This document shows, one piece after another, positions 8,908 through 18,768 of a stretch of DNA of 64,000 nucleotides. A program made the translations under genes and the position numbers. The DNA comes from Evansella clarkii. Lineage in GTDB: Bacteria; Bacillota; Bacilli; Bacillales; Salisediminibacteriaceae. The first letter of the stretch is position 1; each line of letters begins with the position of its first letter. The notes beneath the pieces were generated by a model that searched no databases, was not told the DNA's origin, and saw only the letters and a list, made by a program, of their open reading frames with translations. The stretch lies in the NCBI RefSeq assembly GCF_002019695.1, contig NZ_KV917376.1:3252040-3316039 (forward strand). Direction: 5' to 3'.

Positions 8908-10014
8908 ATGAAATCAATGATGGGTCTTATTAACCTAGAACACGAGCACCACTTTTTTCACGAACTGACATATTTCCGTACCGGAGCATCAATACCTTTC
9001 GCCGGCCGCTACCGGCTGATTGATTTTGCCTTATCAAACATGGTCAATTCCAGAATTCAGGAAGTCGCTATATTTACGAGAAACAAATACCGGTCTCTCA
9101 TGGACCATCTCGGAACAGGAGAGAACTGGGAGCTGGACAGAAGAAACGGAGGTTTGTTTATCCTTCCCCCGGACTGGAACGATCCGTCGGACATCTCAAA
9201 GGGCGACCTGAAGCACTTTCATAATAACAGAGATTACTTTAACAGAAGTAAATCTTCTTATGTCCTTGTGAGCGGCAGCCAATTTATTGCGAATACAGAT
9301 TATAAAGAGGCTTTTCAGTTTCATCTGGATCGCAATGCTGATGTAACCCTTGTTTCTACAGAGGTAAAGACACTGCTCCCTGAGCATGATTCGTGCCTGA
9401 AACTTTCGGCAGACGGGGATGGGTGGGTTACAGAGATTACAAATGATAAGAAAAATAACCTTACCTATACCGGAGTGTATATTTTAAGCAAGGACCTCCT
9501 GATGGAGCTTGTCGATGACTGTATCGCCCATCATAAGGACCACTTTTTTATCCATGGTATAAAAGAAAAGCTTGGGGAATTAAATATTCAGACTTACAAA
9601 TATGAAGGTTACAGTGCGTTCATTAACTCCATTGAAAGCTATTACCGGCATAATATGAATCTGCTGAATGAGGAAGAGTATATTGACCTCTTTTATAAAG
9701 AGCCTTTTATCCGTACGAAAATCAGTAATCAGCCTCCTGCCAAGTACAGGTTCGAATCGAGTGTGAAAAAGTCCATTCTCGCTAACGGCTGTATTATTGA
9801 CGGAAACGTTGAAGGGAGCATTCTATTCCGAGGAGTAGAAGTGAAAGAAGGAGCCACTGTAAAAAATTCGATCATAATGCAGCGGTGCGTCATTGAGCCT
9901 GGAGTCCATCTGGAGAATGTCATCCTTGATAAGGATGTTCATGTAAAAGGAGACCAGAGATTCATAGGTTCTAAAGATAAGCCGTATGTTGTGGCAAAGC
10001 GGCAGGTAATCTGA
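8908..10014 (+). CDS. glgD: GlgD, regulatory paralogue of ADP-glucose pyrophosphorylase
   Basis: This 368-residue homologue of GlgC aligns along its length (FAGRYRLIDFALSNMVNS, then a C-terminal beta-helix with GCIIDGNVEGSILFRGVEV). It lacks the N-terminal GGxGxRL nucleotidyltransferase loop, as Bacillus GlgD proteins do; these are regulatory or stabilising partners of GlgC. The start is supported by AAAGGAGG at about 8895. It belongs to the glg operon by strand and order, although a repeat separates it from glgC. Confidence 0.95.
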   Translation: MKSMMGLINLEHEHHFFHELTYFRTGASIPFAGRYRLIDFALSNMVNSRIQEVAIFTRNKYRSLMDHLGTGENWELDRRNGGLFILPPDWNDPSDISKGDLKHFHNNRDYFNRSKSSYVLVSGSQFIANTDYKEAFQFHLDRNADVTLVSTEVKTLLPEHDSCLKLSADGDGWVTEITNDKKNNLTYTGVYILSKDLLMELVDDCIAHHKDHFFIHGIKEKLGELNIQTYKYEGYSAFINSIESYYRHNMNLLNEEEYIDLFYKEPFIRTKISNQPPAKYRFESSVKKSILANGCIIDGNVEGSILFRGVEVKEGATVKNSIIMQRCVIEPGVHLENVILDKDVHVKGDQRFIGSKDKPYVVAKRQVI

Positions 10015-10037
10015 ACAGCTGAAGGGAGAGAACTAAA

Positions 10038-11462
10038 GTGAAGAATATATTACACGTAGCTTCAGAATGCACACCATTTATCAAAACTGGAGGACTTGCA
10101 GATGTCATCGGCTCTCTTCCTCAGGCATTAAAAAAGAATGAACGGATGGACACCCGGGTCATTCTTCCTCTTTACGATGAAATACCGGAAAAATTCCGGG
10201 AACAGATGGAGTATAAATCCTCCTTTGATGTGCCTCTTGGATGGCGAAACCAGGAAGCAAGCCTTTTTACATTGGAACATAATAATATTTTATATTATTT
10301 CATTTCCAACGATTATTATTTCACCCGTAAAGGGGTATATGGTTATTACGACGACGGGGAGCGCTTCGTTTTTTTCAGCAGGGCAGTGATTGAAGCACTT
10401 CCTCATCTTGATTTTGAACCAGACGTGCTGCACGCCCATGACTGGCAGACTGGAATGGTAGTAGCACTTGCAAAAATAATGCAGCCGGTTGAAAACCTAA
10501 AAACTGTATTTACGATCCATAATATTAAGTACCAGGGTGTTATGCCCCTTGGGACATTTGATGATTTCTTTAATTTGTCCGAAGAGCATATTGGGGGCAT
10601 GGAATGGAACGGCATGCTGAATTGCATGAAAAGCGGACTTTACCATGCAGATAAAATAACAACAGTGAGCCCAAGCTATGCGGAAGAAATTAAAGATCCG
10701 TATTTCGGAGAAGGCCTTCATCCAGTGCTTCAGGAAAGGGCGATTGATTTAACCGGAGTGCTTAACGGTATTGACACGGATGATTATAATCCGATGAAAG
10801 ATCCTTATATCCCGGTTCACTACCGTTCTTCCAGAGGCAAGAAAAAGGAAAATAAACTGGCGGTCCAGCAGAAACTGGGACTGCCTGAGAATGGGGAAAC
10901 CCCAGTATATATAATTATCACAAGACTTGTTGAGCAAAAAGGGCTTCACCTTGTCCAGCATATCCTTAATGAGTTTCTCATCGAGGATGTACAGCTCATC
11001 ATTCTCGGAACAGGTGACGAGGAGTTTGAAACCTACTTTTCAGATGCCTCAAACCGTTACCAGGGCAAACTGGTCACCATGCTTACGTTTGACGAGGGTC
11101 TGGCCCGTCAGCTTTATGCAAGTGCAGACTTTTTCGTTATGCCGTCTAAATTTGAACCATGCGGCCTGTCTCAGCTTATTGCCCTGCAGTATAAGGCTGC
11201 ACCGATCGTCAGGGAAACAGGCGGCCTGAAGGATACTGTCATTCCTTATAATGAAATCACCGGAGAAGGGAACGGCTTCAGTTTCAGTAATTATAATGCC
11301 CACGAACTTCTGGAAGTGCTGCGTTATTCTCTTGAAATTTACAATACACCAGAGCACTGGCATCAGCTGCTGAAAAACATTAATAAAAGCCAGTTCAGCT
11401 GGAAGGATTCTGCAAGGGACTATGCTTCCATTTATTCAGAATTAACAACAATTTATGCATAG
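10038..11462 (+). CDS. glgA: Glycogen synthase (ADP-glucose, GT5)
   Basis: It transfers glucose from ADP-glucose to the non-reducing end of an alpha-1,4-glucan. The N-terminal signature is PFIKTGGLADVIGSLP with the ADP-glucose-binding Lys16. HAHDWQTG follows, and the C-terminal GT-B motif PSKFEPCGLSQLIA is near residue 370. At 474 residues it is the usual length. The start is GTG at 10038 with GGGAGAG upstream. It is followed after 13 bases by glgP, whose ribosome site AGGAGG begins right after the glgA stop. Confidence 0.97.
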   Translation: MKNILHVASECTPFIKTGGLADVIGSLPQALKKNERMDTRVILPLYDEIPEKFREQMEYKSSFDVPLGWRNQEASLFTLEHNNILYYFISNDYYFTRKGVYGYYDDGERFVFFSRAVIEALPHLDFEPDVLHAHDWQTGMVVALAKIMQPVENLKTVFTIHNIKYQGVMPLGTFDDFFNLSEEHIGGMEWNGMLNCMKSGLYHADKITTVSPSYAEEIKDPYFGEGLHPVLQERAIDLTGVLNGIDTDDYNPMKDPYIPVHYRSSRGKKKENKLAVQQKLGLPENGETPVYIIITRLVEQKGLHLVQHILNEFLIEDVQLIILGTGDEEFETYFSDASNRYQGKLVTMLTFDEGLARQLYASADFFVMPSKFEPCGLSQLIALQYKAAPIVRETGGLKDTVIPYNEITGEGNGFSFSNYNAHELLEVLRYSLEIYNTPEHWHQLLKNINKSQFSWKDSARDYASIYSELTTIYA

Positions 11463-11475
11463 GAGGTAGGATCCC

Positions 11476-13908
11476 TTGACCCAATTCACATTCACCGCTG
11501 AAGAATTTACGGATCGAATAACGAATAAGCTGAAGGTGCAAAAAGGAAAAACGTTAACGGATGCATCAAAGAAAGATTTATATTATGCTGTATCATCGAT
11601 TGTTAACGAAGAATTGATGCCTCTCTGGCTGGAGACACAAAATAAATATAAAGAAAAAAACTGTAAGCAGATTTATTATTTATCTATGGAGTTTCTGGTA
11701 GGTACTATGCTCGAGAACAATCTGATGAACTGCGGTATGCTCGATGCGGCTAACAGTTCTCTGAAGGAACTCGGTTACGAACCTGAAGAAATATACTCTC
11801 AGGAACATGATGCTGGTCTTGGCAACGGAGGTCTCGGCCGTCTTGCAGCATGTTTCCTTGATTCTATGGCTTCCCTGAAGTATCCGGGCCACGGCTTTGG
11901 CATCAGATATAAATATGGATTATTTGAACAGCGCATTATCCATGGTAATCAGATTGAACTCCCTGATTACTGGCTGAAAGATGAATATCCATGGGAAAAC
12001 CGAAAAGAGGAAGAAGCAGTATGCATCCATTTTCGCGGGGATGTACATATGTTCAAGAAAAATGACGGCAGCCTGGAATTTAAATATGAAAATACAGATA
12101 AAGTAATGGCGGTTCCGTATGATATCCCGGTCGCCGGTTACAAGAACAAAGTGGTTAATACGCTCCGTCTCTGGAATGCGGAAGCGCCTTTTAATAATAC
12201 TGATTATTCTGCTGGTAAATCACAGTATTACCGGGATCTTGACCATAAGCATTCTATTGAACAAATCAGCGGTTTTTTATATCCAGACGATTCTAACTAC
12301 GAGGGGAAAGAACTCAGGTTGAAGCAGCAGTATTTCCTTGTTTCTTCCAGCATCCAGAACATTATCCGGAATTTCAAAAAGAATTCAAGAAAGTCTATCA
12401 GGCACCTCCCTGAAAAAGTTGTCATTCAGATTAATGATACTCATCCGAGCCTTGCAGTCCCGGAACTAATGAGAATCCTTATGGATGAAGAACGCCTTGG
12501 CTGGGATGATGCCTGGAATATCACTACAAAAGTGATGGCTTACACAAACCATACTACATTAAGTGAAGCCCTTGAAAAATGGCCGGTACAAATGCTTCAG
12601 CATCTATTACCGCGTATTTACATGATTATCGATGAGATTAACGAGCGTTTTTGCAAGGGAATCTGGTTTGATCATGAGGGATTAAGGGATAAAATACCTG
12701 AACTGGCGGTAATAGCGGATGACCAGGTCCATATGGCAAGACTCGCTATTGTAGGGAGCTTCAGTGTAAACGGGGTCGCACGGCTTCATACGGATATATT
12801 AAAAAAGAAGGAAATGAAGGATTTTTACGCGTTATTTCCGGACCGGTTCAATAACAAAACAAATGGGATTACTCACAGAAGATGGCTTTTGCAGGCGAAT
12901 CCAAATTTAGCAAGCCTGATTACCGAAGTTATCGGCAGCCAGTGGATTCAGCGTCCAAACCAGCTGATAAGCCTTCTTCGTTATTCAAAGGACCGACCAT
13001 TTCTCGAAAAAGCAGATAAAGTAAAACACGAAAATAAAAGAGCACTTGCTAATTTTATTCATGACCGTACCGGGATCCTGGTGGACGATCAGTCGATCTT
13101 CGATGTTCAGATTAAACGGCTTCATGAATATAAGCGGCAGCTCCTGAACATTTTCCACGTTATTTACTTATATAATGAGCTAAAGGATAATCCCGGGCTT
13201 GATATTACTCCGAGGACCTTTATTTTTGGCGCTAAAGCAGCTCCAGGCTACTACATGGCAAAAGAAGTAATCAAGCTGATTAATAAAGCTGCTTCCATTA
13301 TTAATTACGACAAAGACATTAATGGAAAATTAAAAGTTGTTTTCCTTGAAAACTATAATGTGAGCCTTGCTGAAAAGATTATCCCGGCTGCTGATATAAG
13401 TGAGCAGATTTCTACGGCAAGTAAAGAAGCATCCGGGACAGGTAATATGAAAATGATGATGAACGGTGCGTTAACAGTGGGTACCCTTGATGGAGCGAAT
13501 ATTGAGATCCGGGACCTGGTAGGGGACCGTAATATCTTTATTTTCGGCCTTACAGCTGATGAAGTTCTTAGTTATTATAATCATGGCGGTTATGATGCTA
13601 CAGCAGTATATAATACGGACGACAGAATAAAGCGGATTATGGACCAGCTGAATGAGGGAGGCTTTGGTTCCCAGGAGATTGAGTTTAAAGATATTTATTA
13701 TCACATTCTGTACCATAATGATCCTTATTTTGTTCTGAAGGACTTCGATTCTTATATTGAAACACATGAACTTGTGGAACAGGCATACAGAGACAGACTC
13801 ACATGGCTGAATATGAGTGTCACGAATGTCGCTTACTCCGGAAAGTTTTCCAGTGACAGGACGATTCAGGAGTATGCAGAAGAAATCTGGAAATTGAATA
13901 AAGTGTAA
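11476..13908 (+). CDS. glgP: Glycogen phosphorylase
   Basis: It releases glucose-1-phosphate from glycogen. The 810-residue GT35 protein has the PLP block EASGTGNMKMMMNGALTVGT, with the PLP lysine expected at Lys659. It also has GLGNGGLGRLAACFLDSMA and the RRWLLQANPNL segment typical of the family. The start is TTG at 11476, 5 bases after AGGAGGTAGG. It is the last gene of the glg operon and is followed by a strong terminator. Synthesis and breakdown enzymes in one transcript is the usual Bacillus arrangement. Confidence 0.97.
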   Translation: MTQFTFTAEEFTDRITNKLKVQKGKTLTDASKKDLYYAVSSIVNEELMPLWLETQNKYKEKNCKQIYYLSMEFLVGTMLENNLMNCGMLDAANSSLKELGYEPEEIYSQEHDAGLGNGGLGRLAACFLDSMASLKYPGHGFGIRYKYGLFEQRIIHGNQIELPDYWLKDEYPWENRKEEEAVCIHFRGDVHMFKKNDGSLEFKYENTDKVMAVPYDIPVAGYKNKVVNTLRLWNAEAPFNNTDYSAGKSQYYRDLDHKHSIEQISGFLYPDDSNYEGKELRLKQQYFLVSSSIQNIIRNFKKNSRKSIRHLPEKVVIQINDTHPSLAVPELMRILMDEERLGWDDAWNITTKVMAYTNHTTLSEALEKWPVQMLQHLLPRIYMIIDEINERFCKGIWFDHEGLRDKIPELAVIADDQVHMARLAIVGSFSVNGVARLHTDILKKKEMKDFYALFPDRFNNKTNGITHRRWLLQANPNLASLITEVIGSQWIQRPNQLISLLRYSKDRPFLEKADKVKHENKRALANFIHDRTGILVDDQSIFDVQIKRLHEYKRQLLNIFHVIYLYNELKDNPGLDITPRTFIFGAKAAPGYYMAKEVIKLINKAASIINYDKDINGKLKVVFLENYNVSLAEKIIPAADISEQISTASKEASGTGNMKMMMNGALTVGTLDGANIEIRDLVGDRNIFIFGLTADEVLSYYNHGGYDATAVYNTDDRIKRIMDQLNEGGFGSQEIEFKDIYYHILYHNDPYFVLKDFDSYIETHELVEQAYRDRLTWLNMSVTNVAYSGKFSSDRTIQEYAEEIWKLNKV

Positions 13909-13914
13909 AGGAAG

Positions 13915-13949
13915 TACCCGCAAATTTAATTTTTGCGGGTATTTTTTCT
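13915..13949 (+). terminator. Terminator of the glg operon
   Basis: A 10-bp stem (TACCCGCAAA at 13915-13924 with TTTGCGGGTA at 13932-13941) is followed by TTTTTTCT, seven bases after the glgP stop. Confidence 0.9.
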
Positions 13950-14050
13950 GTTTTTGGAAAAAGTAATGTTGTCTGGTAAAAAATACAATTTTTACTTGAG
14001 CCGAAAAAATCTGACAGAACGGTTTGGAAGACATGAAAGGAGTGTACATA

Positions 14051-15637
14051 ATGGAAAAAAGACCACATAAAGAAGATCAGGCTAACCAGGCCAGCCATAA
14101 TGATGAAGAAACACTGACTAACCGGCAGGGACACTTAGTAAAAGACAACCAAAACGTAAGGACAGTTGGAAACAGAGGGCCTACTACCCTTGAAAATTAC
14201 GATTTTCTCGAGAAAATCACCCATTTCGACAGGGAGAAGGTACCGGAGCGTATTGTGCACGCAAGAGGTGCAGGTGCACATGGATATTTCCAGTCGTACG
14301 GCAAAGTTGGAGACGAGCCGATTTCCAAGTATACAAGGGCGAAAGTATTTACAAATACGGAAGCTCAAACACCGGTTTTTGTACGCTTTTCGACCGTAGT
14401 GCATGGAAACCATTCTCCTGAAACCTTACGGGATCCACGTGGTTTTGCGGTGAAGTTCTATACTGAAGACGGGAACTGGGACTTAGTTGGTAACAATCTG
14501 AAGATATTTTTTATCAGAGATCCATTGAAATTTCCTGATATGATTCATGCTTTCAGGCCAGACCCAGTGACTAACGTTCAGAATATGGAGCGTTTCTTTG
14601 ATTTTTGCTGCAATTCGCCGGAAACCACTCATATGGTTACCTTCGTCTTATCTCCATGGGGGATCCCTGCAAATTACCGGCAGATGCAGGGTTCAGGGGT
14701 TCATGCATATAAATGGGTTAATGAGGAAGGGAAAGCAGTACTCGTAAAATACCACTGGGAACCTGTACAGGGAATTCGCAATCTGACTCAGAAGGAAGCG
14801 GATCAAATCGTTTCCAAAGATTTTAACCATGCTACAGTGGATTTATATGAAGCCATCGAAAAAGGAGACTACCCTGAATGGGAGCTTTATGTGCAGATAA
14901 TGGAAGACGGAGAGCACCCGGAGCTTGATTTTGATCCTCTTGATTCGACAAAGCTGTGGTATAAAGAGGATTATCCATGGCAGAAGGTTGGTAAAATGGT
15001 TCTTAATAAAAACCCTGAGAATTATTTTGCGGAAGTGGAACAAGCTGCTTTCGGTACAGGTGTGCTGGTCGATGGCCTTGATTTTTCCGATGATAAGATG
15101 CTTCAGGGAAGAACGTTCTCCTACTCAGATACTCAGCGCTACCGTGTTGGGGCAAACTACCTTCAGCTGCCGATTAACAGGCCGAGAAAAGGAGTAGCCA
15201 CCAACCAGGAAGGTGGACAAATGGATTACCGGACCAACTTTGGGGAGGGAGAAGATAAGCACATTAATTATGAACCTTCTTCAATTGGCGGTCTGCAAGA
15301 AGCTAAAAGAGAACATCAGCCACATGAACCGTATGTGGAAGGCAAGCTGACAAGGAAGGCAATCTCCCGTGAGAACAATTTCGGGCAGGCGGGGGAAACG
15401 TACAGAAGGCTTGCTGATTGGGAAAAGGATGAATTAATTAAAAACCTCGTAGACAATTTGTCTGACTGCCGCAAAGAAATACAGGATAAAATGGTTGATA
15501 ACTTTACACAAGCCGATGAAGAGTACGGACGGCGAGTGAGAGAAGGGCTGGAAAAAGGCGGCGTCAGTATGGAAGACAAGCAGGATGAAGCTGTTGAAAA
15601 AGCCCAAGAGCTAAGCCATCCATCAGATCCATATTAA
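14051..15637 (+). CDS. Heme catalase (KatX-like)
   Basis: It breaks down hydrogen peroxide. The 528-residue mono-functional heme catalase has distal His70 in [14 protein letters not shown], the [22 protein letters not shown] block with its Asn, and proximal heme ligand Tyr358 in [15 protein letters not shown] 14051 is chosen because AAAGGAG lies 8 bases before it; a TTG at 14024 would add nine unlikely residues. The WELYVQIM and [10 protein letters not shown] stretches and the length recall B. subtilis KatX, the spore-germination catalase, but that assignment is tentative. Single gene with its own terminator. Confidence 0.95.
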   Translation: MEKRPHKEDQANQASHNDEETLTNRQGHLVKDNQNVRTVGNRGPTTLENYDFLEKITHFDREKVPERIVHARGAGAHGYFQSYGKVGDEPISKYTRAKVFTNTEAQTPVFVRFSTVVHGNHSPETLRDPRGFAVKFYTEDGNWDLVGNNLKIFFIRDPLKFPDMIHAFRPDPVTNVQNMERFFDFCCNSPETTHMVTFVLSPWGIPANYRQMQGSGVHAYKWVNEEGKAVLVKYHWEPVQGIRNLTQKEADQIVSKDFNHATVDLYEAIEKGDYPEWELYVQIMEDGEHPELDFDPLDSTKLWYKEDYPWQKVGKMVLNKNPENYFAEVEQAAFGTGVLVDGLDFSDDKMLQGRTFSYSDTQRYRVGANYLQLPINRPRKGVATNQEGGQMDYRTNFGEGEDKHINYEPSSIGGLQEAKREHQPHEPYVEGKLTRKAISRENNFGQAGETYRRLADWEKDELIKNLVDNLSDCRKEIQDKMVDNFTQADEEYGRRVREGLEKGGVSMEDKQDEAVEKAQELSHPSDPY

Positions 15638-15645
15638 TAACGGAG

Positions 15646-15686
15646 AACAGCCTGGGGAATAGACCTTCCTCAGGCTGTTTTTTTGT
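15646..15686 (+). terminator. Terminator after catalase
   Basis: AACAGCCTG (15646-15654) pairs with CAGGCTGTT (15671-15679), followed by a run of seven T residues. Confidence 0.9.
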
Positions 15687-15771
15687 AATTACAGGTTTTA
15701 TACAGTTTCCTTATTTTTAAGAACCCTGCAGGATTAAAGACAGGTTTCAGGCTTTAGTAAAAGAGGGATAC

Positions 15772-15786
15772 TGTAAATCGTTTACA
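15772..15786. promoter_or_regulatory. Palindrome upstream of the phnD promoter, possible operator
   Basis: TGTAAATCGTTTACA is a perfect 6+3+6 inverted repeat, 27 bases upstream of the predicted -35 of the phnD transcript. It resembles a catabolite-responsive element but has one extra central base, so it may be bound by CcpA poorly or by another regulator. Confidence 0.45.
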
Positions 15787-15812
15787 TAATTAAAGGAATG
15801 GGAAGAGTAATT

Positions 15813-15843
15813 TTGAGATTTCTATGCAGTATAGTGATATAAT
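15813..15843 (+). promoter_or_regulatory. Predicted sigma-A promoter of the phnD-phnE-phnC genes
   Basis: TTGAGA (15813-15818), a 19-base spacer and TATAAT (15838-15843) preceded by TGA, making an extended -10. It lies 85 bases before the phnD start. Confidence 0.6.
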
Positions 15844-15927
15844 GACTGAGTTAAGCAATCAGTTTATCATATTTTTCCTATAAGGTTACACAAGGTTTGA
15901 TTGCTATCATTTAAGAGGGTCGAAAGG

Positions 15928-16941
15928 ATGAAAAATAAAATGAAAAGATTTAAACTTACGGGCACAATAATGTTAGCAGCTGGAGTGCTCCTTGCTGGGT
16001 GTGGAGGAGAAAACGAAACACCTGAAAACAATGACAATCTGACGAATAACGAAGATAACAATAATACAACTGCTAATAACGATAATGTTGATGAAACTGA
16101 AAATGATCCGGCAGTGGACAGTGAAGTGTTCCGTGTAGCAGTAATTCCTTCACAGTCTATCGGCGAAATGCAGACAGGACTTGATAACTTACAGGAAACC
16201 CTTACAGAAGCACTGGATATGGCAGTAGAAGTGGAACATTATCCAAATTACAATGCTGTAGTGGAAGCAATTAATTACAGCCATATAGAATTAGCTTTTC
16301 TTGGGCCCCTTACGTACTTAATCGCCCACGAACAGAGCGGGGCACAGGCAATACTTACTCAGGAGATAGATGGAGAGCCATATTATTATTCCTATATGAT
16401 TTCCCATGTGGACCAGCCGTGGGACACATTAGATGAAGCACTCGAAAACCCGGGCCCTGGAGAAATTGATTTTGCCTTTGCGAGCATTTCTTCCACCTCT
16501 GGTTCTTTAATCCCTGGGACAGAGCTCGTTAACCGAGGCGTATTTGAAGATGAGAATAATCATGAATTTGCTTCTGTTCGCTACACTGGATCCCATGATG
16601 TAACTGCAAGAGTTGTGGAAGACCAGACAGTGGACATCGGCGCTATTGACAGTGCTATTTACAATTCCCTGGTGGAAGAAGGTGCGGTGGATGATGACCA
16701 GATAAAAGTAATCTGGCAGTCGGAACAGCTGTACCAATACCCTTGGGTAGTTCCTCATGATATGAGCGACGAGCTGATTACGGAAGTACAGGAAGCGTTC
16801 ATAAATATTGATGATCCGGAAATTCTTCGTATTTTTGGAGGAGCCAGCGCCTTTGTTGAAGCTGATGACAGCCAGTACGAAGATGTTCTGGAAGCAGCCA
16901 GAGAATTTAACATGCTCGACCCTGAAACACTGGAAGACTAA
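15928..16941 (+). CDS. phnD: PhnD-type phosphonate/phosphite ABC transporter solute-binding lipoprotein
   Basis: The N-terminal lipoprotein signal MKNKMKRFKLTG...LLAGC is followed by an Asn/Asp/Thr-rich linker of about 45 residues and a PhnD-like domain. That domain has the segments FRVAVIPSQS, VEHYPNYNAVVEAI and ASISSTSGSLIPG. It captures the substrate outside the membrane for PhnE and PhnC. ATG 15928 has AGAGGG 8 bases upstream; an upstream TTG at 15901 is unlikely. The family covers phosphonate, phosphite and related substrates, and the exact ligand cannot be read. The acidic linker suits a salty or alkaline habitat. Confidence 0.9.
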   Translation: MKNKMKRFKLTGTIMLAAGVLLAGCGGENETPENNDNLTNNEDNNNTTANNDNVDETENDPAVDSEVFRVAVIPSQSIGEMQTGLDNLQETLTEALDMAVEVEHYPNYNAVVEAINYSHIELAFLGPLTYLIAHEQSGAQAILTQEIDGEPYYYSYMISHVDQPWDTLDEALENPGPGEIDFAFASISSTSGSLIPGTELVNRGVFEDENNHEFASVRYTGSHDVTARVVEDQTVDIGAIDSAIYNSLVEEGAVDDDQIKVIWQSEQLYQYPWVVPHDMSDELITEVQEAFINIDDPEILRIFGGASAFVEADDSQYEDVLEAAREFNMLDPETLED

Positions 16942-16986
16942 GGTGGATTGTTAATTATAATGAAAGAATGGAAAGAACGGTTGAGG

Positions 16987-17017
16987 AATGGGTCAGGGAA
17001 TGCCCGCCCATTTCTTT
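16987..17017 (+). terminator. Hairpin between phnD and phnE, possible attenuator
   Basis: AATGGG (16987-16992) pairs with CCCATT (17007-17012), with an inner GGG/CCC helix, followed by TCTTTTCT. It is weak. It may lower permease and ATPase expression relative to the binding protein. Confidence 0.5.
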
Positions 17018-17089
17018 TCTGTTTTAAGAACACTTTAACAAATTACTGCTTTATAATAAAACGGCAGGCGGCAGAAAGGAGGCAGAAGT

Positions 17090-17851
17090 TTGACCTGGTT
17101 TAATAAGAAAAGTTTAATTTACATAGTTATATTGATTGCACTTACATGGTGGAGCATGGATATCACCGGCTTTGAACTGGAGAAGTTTGCAAATTTCTCT
17201 AATATGATTTCGTTCATCGAAACAAGATTTCTTCCCCCTGACTGGGCAATACTTCCGCTGCTTATCCGGGAAAGCCTGATAACATTAGGAATAGCCTTTC
17301 TGGGGACTTTCTTTGCCCTTCTTGCCGCGATCCCTCTTAGTTTTGCAGCTGCGAATAATACGAGCAGAAATAATTTTATTTATTATTTTAGCCGTTTTTC
17401 TCTGTCAGGGCTTCGTTCAGTGCCGGAAATTGTATTCGGTTTATTGTTTGTCGTGGTAATTGGTCTTGGCCCTTTTGCGGCGGTGCTGGCAATACTTCTT
17501 CATAATATAGGGGTGCTTGGAAAGCTAATTTCCGAACTGATTGAGGCTTCAGACCGCGGGCCTCAGGAAGCGATGAAATCAGTGGGAGCAACCCATGGAA
17601 TTGGCAGTCTTTTTGCGATTATTCCACAAATCTGGCCTAATGTTCTGTCTAATTATTTTTACCGGTTCGAAGTAGCGATCAGGACATCCCTAATTCTTGG
17701 TTTTGTTGGCGGGGGAGGCCTCGGACAGCAAATATTTAATCAGTACCAGAGCTTTTATTATCAGGGAATGGCTGTATCAATCGTCTTGATTATGGTGCTC
17801 GTCATTATCGTGGACATGTTCGGTTCTTTTGTCCGGAAGAGAATTATCTAG
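17090..17851 (+). CDS. phnE: PhnE-type ABC transporter permease
   Basis: This 253-residue membrane protein has about six hydrophobic segments. The EAA loop EAMKSVGATHGIGSLFAIIPQ contacts the ATPase, and LGFVGGGGLGQQIFNQYQ near the C-terminus is typical of PhnE. The start is TTG 17090 after AAAGGAGG. It is followed after 12 bases by phnC, so D, E and C are one transport unit. The order D-E-C differs from the common C-D-E. Confidence 0.93.
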   Translation: MTWFNKKSLIYIVILIALTWWSMDITGFELEKFANFSNMISFIETRFLPPDWAILPLLIRESLITLGIAFLGTFFALLAAIPLSFAAANNTSRNNFIYYFSRFSLSGLRSVPEIVFGLLFVVVIGLGPFAAVLAILLHNIGVLGKLISELIEASDRGPQEAMKSVGATHGIGSLFAIIPQIWPNVLSNYFYRFEVAIRTSLILGFVGGGGLGQQIFNQYQSFYYQGMAVSIVLIMVLVIIVDMFGSFVRKRII

Positions 17852-17863
17852 GAGGCTTCACTT

Positions 17864-18598
17864 ATGATCCATTTACAAGACATCACAGTAAGATATCCGG
17901 GTGTGCCTGATGATGCACTGAAAAAGATAAATCTGTCCTTTGAAAAAGGAGAATTTGTCTGTGTTTTAGGCAGGAGCGGCTCTGGCAAGTCAACTTTCAT
18001 CCGGACACTTAACGGATTGCAGCCATTAACAAAAGGGACGATAAATATACTTGGGAAGCATCTGCAGACCCTGAACAAAAAAGAGCAGCGCCTTTTAAGG
18101 ACTAATATAGGTATGATTTTTCAGCACTTCCACCTCATTCCCCGGCTAACTGTGAAACAGAATGTGCTTACTGGAATTTTTGGCAGGAAGAAGGTATACG
18201 AAAATTTGCTGGGGATTTTCTCTGCTGAGGAGAAAAAAGCAGCAGAGCAATATTTACAGGAAGTAGAGCTGCTGCCCTTTGCAAACAGGAAAGTAGAGCA
18301 GCTTAGTGGAGGCCAGAAACAGAGAGTCGCTATTGCGAGAGCAATGGTCCAGGAACCGGAGATCCTTCTGGGGGACGAGCCTGTTGCAAGCCTTGACCCA
18401 AGTACGGCTCAAAGTATTTTTAATATACTTCGTACAATTCATGATGAAAAAGAGCTCATTTCTATTATTAATGTACACGATGTGCAGCTCGCTAAAAAAT
18501 TTGCCACGCGTATTATCGGTTTGAATAAAGGTAATCTGGTCTATGATGGAAAACCTGAGGAATTCAATGATGAAGTATATGAACGGATCTATGGATAA
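17864..18598 (+). CDS. phnC: PhnC-type ABC transporter ATP-binding protein
   Basis: ATPase driving phosphonate-type import. Walker A is GRSGSGKST near residue 37, followed by Q-loop IFQHFHLI, signature LSGGQKQRVAIARAM, Walker B ILLGDEP and switch His in INVHDVQLA. At 244 residues it is close to PhnC length. The ribosome site GGAGG sits 9 bases before ATG 17864. It is the last gene of the transporter operon and is followed by a terminator. Confidence 0.95.
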   Translation: MIHLQDITVRYPGVPDDALKKINLSFEKGEFVCVLGRSGSGKSTFIRTLNGLQPLTKGTINILGKHLQTLNKKEQRLLRTNIGMIFQHFHLIPRLTVKQNVLTGIFGRKKVYENLLGIFSAEEKKAAEQYLQEVELLPFANRKVEQLSGGQKQRVAIARAMVQEPEILLGDEPVASLDPSTAQSIFNILRTIHDEKELISIINVHDVQLAKKFATRIIGLNKGNLVYDGKPEEFNDEVYERIYG

Positions 18599-18602
18599 CA
18601 GT

Positions 18603-18641
18603 GAAGGACCGCCAGCGGCAGGCTGACAGTCCTTCTTTTTT
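18603..18641 (+). terminator. Terminator after phnC
   Basis: GAAGGAC (18603-18609) pairs with GTCCTTC (18629-18635), followed by TTTTTT. Confidence 0.85.
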
Positions 18642-18717
18642 ATACTATAAGAAAGTATAAAATTTTAGCAACGTCGCCGTCTCGACGCTGATAAAATTTT
18701 TAGGATTATAGTATAAA
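18639..18717. repeat. Long imperfect inverted repeat between convergent genes
   Basis: TTTATACTATAA (18639-18650) is the exact complement of TTATAGTATAAA (18706-18717). Inside, AAAATTTTAGCA pairs almost fully with TGATAAAATTTT, and GTCG pairs with CGAC at the tip. It lies between phnC and a convergent membrane-protein gene and may serve as a two-way stop or be a small palindromic repeat. Confidence 0.55.
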
Positions 18718-18768
18718 TGCAACTACGCCTCTGTCTTCGCCTTAAGGCTAGCAATCGGCGAGTTTTCT

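Noticed and set aside
13471-14049. 192-residue minus-strand frame at the end of glgP
   Set aside because: It overlaps glgP, runs through the glg terminator and has no family features.
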